This document shows, piece after piece, positions 1 to 5,001 of a stretch of DNA of 5,001 bases. The DNA is from Segetibacter sp. (GTDB taxonomy: Bacteria; Bacteroidota; Bacteroidia; Chitinophagales; Chitinophagaceae), in contig JASLBT010000008.1 of assembly GCA_030146445.1 (NCBI GenBank), forward strand, positions 1 through 5,001, given 5' to 3'. A program made the position numbers and the translations under genes. The notes under the pieces were generated by a model. The model did not search any database, had not been told where the DNA came from, and saw nothing but the letters and a program-made list of their open reading frames with translations. Position 1 is the stretch's first letter. The number at the start of each line of letters is the position of its first letter.

Positions 1-255
1 GGAATTGATACGAATACAGATCAACAGCATGAAAGTGGCCCGATGCCCTATCCCCACGGCCATCACCACTGCTTTTATACTGCTGATTGATTGGCGACCA
101 TTGCCTGGGTTGATACCGATCTAACAAAGAATAGAACCAGGATCACCATAAGCCCTTACAGCTGACCATGACTGGTGTCCCAATTGACTCAGGTTCTACA
201 ATCATAGATCAGTCACCCGAAACCACCAACAAACTACAAAACCGGAATAAATGCA
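1..255. other. Left-edge stretch without a supportable gene
   Basis: No convincing gene is visible here. On the minus strand one frame is open from 142 down to the left edge (47 codons). It has no ATG and is preceded by an in-frame TGA at 145-143, with a further 20-codon ATG-started stretch before that stop. On the plus strand a 29-codon open stretch runs from the edge to a TGA at 88-90, and another stretch without a start follows to a TGA near 163-165. None of these translations resembles a family I recognise, and the competing frames look equally plausible. The stretch lies beyond the terminator of the minus-strand gene, so it is either ordinary intergenic DNA, the edge of a neighbouring gene, or a decayed coding remnant. 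Confidence 0.5.
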
Positions 256-286
256 AAAGGCTCCGATCGAGAAGATCGGAGCCTTT
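256..286 (-). terminator. Intrinsic terminator of the T9SS-sorted protein gene
   Basis: Positions 256-268 (AAAGGCTCCGATC) and 274-286 (GATCGGAGCCTTT) are perfect 13-bp inverted arms around a 5-base loop. Read on the minus strand the hairpin starts 17 bases after the TAA stop of the gene at 304-1254. It ends in TTTT and then a T-rich stretch (GCATTTATT). The GC-rich stem, short loop, T tract and position just after a stop codon are the classic rho-independent arrangement. The right arm ends in TTT, but no plus-strand gene lies to the left that would need termination in the other direction. Confidence 0.93.
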
Positions 287-303
287 GACAATGTAAGAAT
301 GAT

Positions 304-1254
304 TTATTTCTGAAGTACGACCTTAGTTGTCGATACTTCCTTTTCCTTATCGAGGATCTTAACGTAATACGTGCCGCTAGCTAAACCGGCAAGATTGATC
401 GAACGGTTCAGTGTCTTAGAAGCATTAGCGGCAACCTCTTCACCTGCTCCGCTGAAAACAGTGATGGTGGCGTTTTCACGTCCGCGAGGTAATCTTACGT
501 TTACCAATCCTGATGTGACAGTTGGGTAAACAGTTGGTGTTGCTTTTTCAACGAGGGCTTCAATTACCGGCTTGGCAACCTGCACTTGTTCCGCAGTTCC
601 TACATAAGACAGTTTAGCTCCGTTAGGACTATTGCCGTTTAAAGGTGTTTTTGATTGTTCATTTTTGTAGAAAGGAGCTTTGTAATTGGTGATATCACCA
701 AGTGTATTGGACTGGAAGTACCAATATGCGCTACCCTGAGCTCCACCTGAAGGCAGGTTAACCAACAACGCTTTTGTTGGATCGCACTCCGAGGTACAGC
801 CGTTGAACTGGATGCTGAACATCTTTTGTTCTACGCCCTTGGTCCAGTTGTGTTTTGTATTCGCAGTACCTGCAAAAATGAATGTATAAATGTAATAAGG
901 GACCTCGTCGATAGTTTGTTTGCTTACTACTACTTCCCGTGAGGTGCTGCCCAGGTTTACTTCCAGAAATGAAGGCTGCAACCCTGCAATCCCTGTCACA
1001 GGGCCAGTTGTGTTGGCTGTGACACCAGCAGAACCAAGTGTAGGTGCGGGGGTAACTGTAGCAGGAACTGCCAAAACAAAGGTCATTGATTCATCCCTTT
1101 GCGAAAAAGTTTCAGACGGCTTCAGGTAAATGTCAACCGTGCGGGGCGAACTACCTTTACGGAGTGAACCCTGCATAGTTTGAGCAGATGCGCCCAGTGC
1201 TGAAAACAGCATAAAGCCCGCTACTAAACTTTTCGACAAAAATGTTTTTCTCAT
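304..1254 (-). CDS. Exported protein with T9SS type A sorting domain
   Basis: This 316-residue protein is probably secreted or anchored at the cell surface through the type IX secretion system. Residues 1-24 form a typical signal peptide: basic MRK, a hydrophobic core, and a likely cleavage after ASA, leaving Gln25 as the first mature residue. Residues 26-240 are rich in Thr, Val, Gly and Pro and look beta-sandwich-like. They contain a close cysteine pair, Cys153 and Cys157, and aromatic patches (PYYIYTFIF at 119-127; YWYF at 177-180). I do not recognise this body as a named family. Residues 242-316 match the T9SS type A sorting domain: YPTVTSG in place of the usual YPNPTSG, then a TITVFSGAGEEV strand, INLAGLASGTYYVKI, and a terminal TTKVVLQK. 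The ATG at 1254 is chosen because the signal peptide starts exactly there; no Shine-Dalgarno motif precedes it, as is common in Bacteroidota. The gene appears monocistronic, with its own promoter-like box upstream and a strong terminator after the stop. The substrate or role of the body is unknown. Confidence 0.93.
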   Translation of the reverse strand: MRKTFLSKSLVAGFMLFSALGASAQTMQGSLRKGSSPRTVDIYLKPSETFSQRDESMTFVLAVPATVTPAPTLGSAGVTANTTGPVTGIAGLQPSFLEVNLGSTSREVVVSKQTIDEVPYYIYTFIFAGTANTKHNWTKGVEQKMFSIQFNGCTSECDPTKALLVNLPSGGAQGSAYWYFQSNTLGDITNYKAPFYKNEQSKTPLNGNSPNGAKLSYVGTAEQVQVAKPVIEALVEKATPTVYPTVTSGLVNVRLPRGRENATITVFSGAGEEVAANASKTLNRSINLAGLASGTYYVKILDKEKEVSTTKVVLQK

Positions 1255-1316
1255 ATGGAAAAATTGAAAGATTATTGATTAAGATGAAAAATGGCGATAA
1301 TTGGTTGTATTCCCCC

Positions 1317-1390
1317 GGAAACTGCTTAGGAAAGCACACGATTAAGCCTTGTTTTGTAGTGCAAAGCTAATCACTATCGGAGCAGTTTCC
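1317..1390. repeat. 10-bp inverted repeat flanking a promoter box
   Basis: GGAAACTGCT at 1317-1326 and AGCAGTTTCC at 1381-1390 are exact reverse complements, 54 bases apart. The midpoint (about 1353.5) coincides with the start point predicted from the -7 box at 1369-1362. The right arm lies where the -33 region of that promoter should be and the left arm lies in the early leader. The right arm is upstream of the predicted transcript, so the pair cannot fold as RNA from this promoter. A DNA-level role, such as paired operator half-sites, is the more natural reading. This is inference; a chance repeat is possible. Confidence 0.5.
1362..1369 (-). promoter_or_regulatory. Bacteroidota -7 box for the T9SS protein gene
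   Basis: Read on the minus strand this is TAGCTTTG, a full match to the TAnnTTTG -7 consensus used by the Bacteroidota primary sigma factor. It would start transcription near 1355 and give a leader of about 100 bases before the ATG at 1254. There is no clear TTTG -33 element at the usual distance; the bases there are instead one arm of an inverted repeat (1381-1390). A missing -33 box with a repeat arm in its place could mean an activator-dependent or repressed promoter, but that is inference. Confidence 0.55.
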
Positions 1391-1560
1391 TATTAAATTC
1401 CGTTTAAAAGGTCCTCAGGAATCCTTATATTTAGCGGCTGAGGTATTAAAGTTTGTATTTGGATATTAACGAATCGGGTATTTAGGTTTTAGAACTGGTA
1501 CAAGTGACACCCCTTTCTAACCATCGGTCATTGCGGCCGGCGTCTGACCGCCGAAGCGTA

Positions 1561-1643
1561 CGGGCAACGATGGCCAATAGACTTCCGCGGCTGGTCACCA
1601 AACTTCTCTTTGGTAAACGAAATTAGTTTGGCCATCGTACCCG
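1561..1643. repeat. Long imperfect inverted repeat with nested hairpin
   Basis: ACGATGGCCAA at 1567-1577 pairs perfectly with TTGGCCATCGT at 1628-1638. Outside a small asymmetric bulge, CGGG at 1561-1564 pairs with CCCG at 1640-1643, giving 15 pairs in all. Within the 50-base interior, ACCAAA (1597-1602) and TTTGGT (1609-1614) form a 6-bp hairpin with a 6-base loop. A second internal segment, GCTGGT at 1590-1595, is complementary to ACCAGC at 1646-1651 outside the stem, which would make a pseudoknot or an alternative fold. Just upstream, CGGTCA (1525-1530) and TGACCG (1545-1550) form another 6-bp pair. It matches no riboswitch or mobile element I recognise. It could be a structured RNA, a regulatory region or a remnant of a repeat element. 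Confidence 0.6.
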
Positions 1644-1856
1644 AAACCAGCAATTTATTTTTTCTATTCCCCGTCGGGAACGCTAGACCTGGAGCAATCA
1701 ACCAGTCAACCTTTCTTACGCACCTTATTACACGCTACCTAAATACCCTCTCCCCCACTTTCCAGGAATCCCGATCCTGAGCCAAAAACCTCCATTCGAA
1801 AATTGCGCAGCTGCCCCCTTTTAATCAGCGGCAAATATTTATATCTTGGTTGATGC

Positions 1857-4800
1857 ATGGTGACGAAACTATTATACCTCCTGCTGTTGCCAAACTTACT
1901 GAGCGCACAGTTTTTATTTACCAACCTGAAACCGGAAGACGGACTTTCGTCAAGGGAAGCACGATGCACCTATACCGATAGCGCCGGCTATCTATGGATC
2001 GGAACCGAAAACGGCCTCAACCGTTTTGATGGCAGTCAGTTTAAAACCTGGAACCACCAACAACCGGAGTACCCGTCTTCACTCGGCTCCGCTATTTATA
2101 CGATCATCGAACACAACAAAGACGAATTATGGTTCGGAACCAATTCCGGCGCTGGAGTATTCTCCAAAAGCAAAAATGCTTTCCGGGAGCTTTCCATCAG
2201 GCAGCAGGCAAACCCTGTAAAGGGAACTGTAGTAAAGTTGCTGAAGGATAAGTCGGGCAACACCTGGATGGCTACAGCGAGGGGACTGTTTGTTAATCAG
2301 CAAGGGTATTTTGTACCCGCCTCAGAAAAATACAAGCATTTAAAAGCACTCGATACGGCCATGATCTTACAGGGTTCGATTGCCTACGACAACCATCGCG
2401 ATTACCTCTGGATCGGCACGCCAGCAGGGCTACTCTGCCTCGACCTGATGCGGCAACAGCTATATTCTTCTAAATATAACCCTTACAATTGGCCGGTGTT
2501 TGTACAGGACCAAATCCTTTCGGTTGCCCTGAACAGCCATGGCAATATTGCATTTAGCACCTCCGGCGATCACGGGCTTGTTTTCTACGACTTTAAAACA
2601 AAAGAGTTCGAAGAAACACCGATGATCAACAACAACCCTCTTTGGAGTTTGAAAGATGGTTGCAATACCTTGTTCTACGATGCGGATAACCGCTTGTGGA
2701 TCTCTACACACCGATATACGTCGTTTATACGGTTCGCCGACGGCAGGTTTGAAAAAATTACTTACAACCGTGAAATGCCATACTCTATTGCTTATGCCTT
2801 TTTCTACCATGCCTCCCAGGACAGGTTCGGGAACATCTGGCTGTCTACCATGAACGGCGTTAGTAAAATGGAGCCCCAAAATTTCATCAGGAACATTATC
2901 AAAGCTCCTACTTACCCTTACTTTCTTTCAATGGAATTCGCGAACATCAACGCGTTTGCAACCGATAAGGCAGGCAATTATTGGATCGGGAAAATGGATG
3001 GCCTGGTGAAATACAACATCTCCACCAAGACCTTTACGCATCTTGCGCCCAGCCGTAATATATACGGGAATGAATTGTTCGATCTGCAGTGGATCAATAA
3101 TAAGCTGTGGTGCGGCAGCAGCAATGGTATTTGGATTTTCGATCCTTCAACAAGCCATTTTAAACCTGTTTACATAAGAACGAACCAGCCAAAGTATACG
3201 GGCCCTGTGTCGTGGATACGCGGAGATAAGCAGGGATTTGTCTGGTTTGCTATCTGGAATACCGGGGTGTTCAGGTACGACCCGGCTAAGCATACCTGTA
3301 TTCAATTCGACGGATCGGACCCGAAATGGGGAGACATGAACGCCACGCGAAGTTTTGCTGCCGTTGAAGCGAGCGATGGCCGAATGTGGGTGAATGCGGG
3401 AGATAATGGAGTGCGCATTTTCGATCCCAGAACCGGGACGTTCGATCGGCCCAACGACAGCATATTGGCGAATGGAAGTGTGTACTCGATGGCTGACCAC
3501 AATGGGAGCATTTGGCTGAGTACGCGATCCAGGCTGATCAAATGCGACAACTCGGGAAAAGTCCTGGACTCGATCACCCAAGGTGATGGTCTCCCCCCTT
3601 TCCGGCTTTCCCGCCTGTGTGTGGATAGCAACAACCGGCTATGGGGGATTTCACGTGAAGGGCTGTATTGCATCGACCTACGCACGAACGAGGTATCGAA
3701 AGTGAATGTAAAAGCCACTTTTTCGTTTAACGACCACTGGAACAGCCTCACACAAAAAGGCGATTTGTTATATGCGGCGATGCTCGATCACCTGGTGGTA
3801 ATCGACACCCGGAAATACCGGCAACATCAACAACCCTCAGCCCCGCTGATCTCGGGGTTTAGAATATTCCAGGACGAAAAACCCTTCGACAAAAACAAGG
3901 TTATTTCGCTCGGGTTTCAGCAGAATCAATTTTCATTCGACTTTTCGTCACCAAACCACAACGAATTACCCGACCTGCAATATGCATACAAACTGGAAGG
4001 CTTCGACAAGGACTGGAATTATTGCAAGCGAAATCAAACTGCCGCTTACACGAATGTACCCTCTGGCGAATACGTATTTAAAGTAAAAAGCAGCGAGGGT
4101 ACACGCAGCACTGGTGAGTTAATTACCGCTATTGCCGTTACGGTACGGCCACCCTTTTACGAAACCCCCTGGTTCATGGGGATAGCTGTCTTTTCAGCCA
4201 TCCTTTTTACATCGCAGCTTCATCGATGGCGTAGGAAAGTAACACTCCGGCGTAATGTGAATACCACCATCGAGTATTTTGCAAACTCCATTTACGGTGA
4301 GAACTCCGTGGATGAAATTTGCTGGGATATTGCCCGCAACTGCATTTCTCAGCTTCAATTTGAAGATTGCGTAGTATACCTGGTGGATACACAAACAAGC
4401 AAGCTCGTACAAAAGGCAGCTTACGGACCGAAGAACCCGAGAGAACATGAGATCATAAACCCGATAATGATCGACATTGGAAAGGGTATTGTCGGCACCG
4501 TTGCGGCTACAGCTAAACCCCTGCTTATCGGGGATACCACTGTTGACCCAAGGTATATCGTCGACGACGCGCGCCGGTGCTCCGAGCTTGCGGTGCCCAT
4601 CTTGCATGATCATCAGGTGATCGGTGTTATTGATTCAGAACACAGCAAAAAGTACTTTTTTACAGAAGACCATTTAAAAGCGCTGAACACCATAGCGTCG
4701 ATAAGTGCCAATAAAATAGCCGAAGCGCAGGCAGAAGCTTCGGTAAAGCAAAACGAACGCAAGTTGCTCGAAATAAATAAGCTGCTTGCTGAGAGCCAGC

Positions 4801-5001
4801 TGATGGCATTACGGGCGCAGATGAATCCCCACTTTGTTTTCAATTGCCTCAATAGTATACAGGAGTGTATTGTTACCGAAAAATATGGCGATGCAAGCAA
4901 GTATCTGAACAAGTTTTCAAAGCTGTTCCGACGGGTGTTAAACAATTCCGGCAAAGACATGGTAACCGTCGAAGAGGAGATCGAAGTATTACAGTTGTAC
5001 C
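1857..5001 (+). CDS. Propeller/Y_Y_Y/GAF LytS-type sensor histidine kinase (partial, 3' end beyond window)
   Basis: This is a membrane sensor kinase; 1048 codons are present and the frame is open to the window edge. The ATG at 1857 is the start: an in-frame TGA sits at 1851-1853 and a signal peptide (residues 1-17, likely cleaved after SA) follows. Residues 30-660 carry 14 propeller blades of the DxxGxxWIGTxxGLxxFD type. The key positions are W47, W92, W137, W185, A232, W281, W328, then W376, W418, W463, W511, W553, W596 and L638. They are spaced 42-49 residues apart, which fits two seven-bladed Reg_prop propellers. A Y_Y_Y domain follows (about 690-762, with YAYKLEGFDKDW), then one transmembrane helix (about 770-788) and a basic stop-transfer stretch (HRWRRK). 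A GAF domain occupies about 802-955 and a helical linker about 955-985. The His_kinase (LytS-type) domain then begins, with the motif MNPHFVFNCLNSIQ and His992 as phosphoacceptor. The ATPase domain is cut off by the edge. The propellers should sense a periplasmic ligand, perhaps a glycan or other degradation product, and pass phosphate to a LytTR-type regulator, expected next. The ligand is unknown. Confidence 0.95.
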   Translation, partial: MVTKLLYLLLLPNLLSAQFLFTNLKPEDGLSSREARCTYTDSAGYLWIGTENGLNRFDGSQFKTWNHQQPEYPSSLGSAIYTIIEHNKDELWFGTNSGAGVFSKSKNAFRELSIRQQANPVKGTVVKLLKDKSGNTWMATARGLFVNQQGYFVPASEKYKHLKALDTAMILQGSIAYDNHRDYLWIGTPAGLLCLDLMRQQLYSSKYNPYNWPVFVQDQILSVALNSHGNIAFSTSGDHGLVFYDFKTKEFEETPMINNNPLWSLKDGCNTLFYDADNRLWISTHRYTSFIRFADGRFEKITYNREMPYSIAYAFFYHASQDRFGNIWLSTMNGVSKMEPQNFIRNIIKAPTYPYFLSMEFANINAFATDKAGNYWIGKMDGLVKYNISTKTFTHLAPSRNIYGNELFDLQWINNKLWCGSSNGIWIFDPSTSHFKPVYIRTNQPKYTGPVSWIRGDKQGFVWFAIWNTGVFRYDPAKHTCIQFDGSDPKWGDMNATRSFAAVEASDGRMWVNAGDNGVRIFDPRTGTFDRPNDSILANGSVYSMADHNGSIWLSTRSRLIKCDNSGKVLDSITQGDGLPPFRLSRLCVDSNNRLWGISREGLYCIDLRTNEVSKVNVKATFSFNDHWNSLTQKGDLLYAAMLDHLVVIDTRKYRQHQQPSAPLISGFRIFQDEKPFDKNKVISLGFQQNQFSFDFSSPNHNELPDLQYAYKLEGFDKDWNYCKRNQTAAYTNVPSGEYVFKVKSSEGTRSTGELITAIAVTVRPPFYETPWFMGIAVFSAILFTSQLHRWRRKVTLRRNVNTTIEYFANSIYGENSVDEICWDIARNCISQLQFEDCVVYLVDTQTSKLVQKAAYGPKNPREHEIINPIMIDIGKGIVGTVAATAKPLLIGDTTVDPRYIVDDARRCSELAVPILHDHQVIGVIDSEHSKKYFFTEDHLKALNTIASISANKIAEAQAEASVKQNERKLLEINKLLAESQLMALRAQMNPHFVFNCLNSIQECIVTEKYGDASKYLNKFSKLFRRVLNNSGKDMVTVEEEIEVLQLY

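Larger units (their letters stand above)
1255..1856. other. Divergent intergenic region with promoter and inverted repeats
   Basis: This 602-bp region separates the two divergent genes and contains no credible coding sequence; short reading frames here are antisense or out-of-frame extensions of the flanking genes. From the minus-gene side it holds an AT-rich leader, a -7-type box at 1362-1369 inside a 10-bp inverted repeat (1317-1390), a 6-bp repeat pair CCTCAG/CTGAGG at 1413-1418 and 1438-1443, and a structured block at about 1521-1643. That block is followed by a T-rich tract at 1654-1668. The last 180 bases before the sensor gene show no strong promoter and no Shine-Dalgarno motif. Confidence 0.75.

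Noticed and set aside
920..1339. Small frames at 920-1129 (plus) and 1157-1339 (minus)
   Set aside because: Both overlap the well-supported T9SS-sorted protein gene in other frames or strands and lack independent evidence.
1561..1643. Terminal inverted repeats of a small insertion element
   Set aside because: The arms are only 15 pairs, there is no recognisable target duplication, and the interior (50 bases) is too short to carry anything.
1561..1651. Integron attC-like site
   Set aside because: The imperfect palindrome and length are reminiscent, but the conserved core sites (RYYYAAC and GTTRRRY) are not present at the ends, and no cassette structure or integrase is seen.
1739..1969. 76-codon minus-strand frame across the start of the sensor gene
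   Set aside because: It overlaps the signal peptide and first propeller blade of the sensor gene on the opposite strand, and its translation is low in recognisable structure.
2026..2853. Plus-strand frames at 2026-2220 and 2656-2853
   Set aside because: They are out-of-frame readings inside the propeller-coding region, whose own frame is unbroken.
2460..3751. Minus-strand open frames of 139-149 codons (2460-2879, 3147-3581, 3302-3751)
   Set aside because: They lie entirely antisense to the continuous sensor kinase frame, which has full domain support; their translations show no motifs and overlap one another.
4194..4960. Minus-strand open frames of 63-139 codons over the GAF and kinase region
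   Set aside because: They are antisense shadows of the GAF and His_kinase coding sequence, with no domain features or start signals of their own.
1..5001. CRISPR array, tRNA or rRNA genes
   Set aside because: No regularly spaced direct repeats, no cloverleaf-forming segment and no rRNA-like sequence were seen while reading both strands.

Overview
The window looks like a chromosomal segment of a Bacteroidota bacterium, probably of the Chitinophagaceae type. Three things point there: a secreted protein ending in a type IX secretion (T9SS) type A sorting domain, a very large periplasmic-propeller sensor kinase of a kind concentrated in this phylum, and a TAnnTTTG promoter box with no Shine-Dalgarno motif at either start. 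The genus assignment is inference from sequence style only.

Layout. Positions 1-255 hold no gene I can defend. A perfect 13-bp hairpin with a T-rich tail (256-286, minus strand) is the intrinsic terminator of a minus-strand gene at 304-1254. That gene encodes a 316-residue exported protein with a signal peptide, an unrecognised beta-rich body and a C-terminal T9SS sorting domain. A 602-bp divergent intergenic region (1255-1856) follows. It carries a good -7 box for the minus-strand gene, a 10-bp inverted repeat centred on that gene's predicted start point, and a separate structured block (about 1521-1668) with nested and mutually competing inverted repeats followed by a T-rich tract. From 1857 to the right edge (5001) runs one uninterrupted plus-strand reading frame of 1048 codons, cut off by the window.

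The large gene is a membrane sensor histidine kinase. It has a signal peptide, 14 propeller blades (two seven-bladed Reg_prop propellers), a Y_Y_Y domain, one transmembrane helix, a cytoplasmic GAF domain and the start of a LytS-type His_kinase domain with its phosphoacceptor histidine. The ATPase domain lies beyond the edge, and a LytTR-type response regulator is the expected next gene. The sensor and the exported protein are divergent neighbours. A regulatory link between them is possible, but nothing in the sequence proves it. The most unusual material is the non-coding structure between the two genes and the GAF domain in the kinase.
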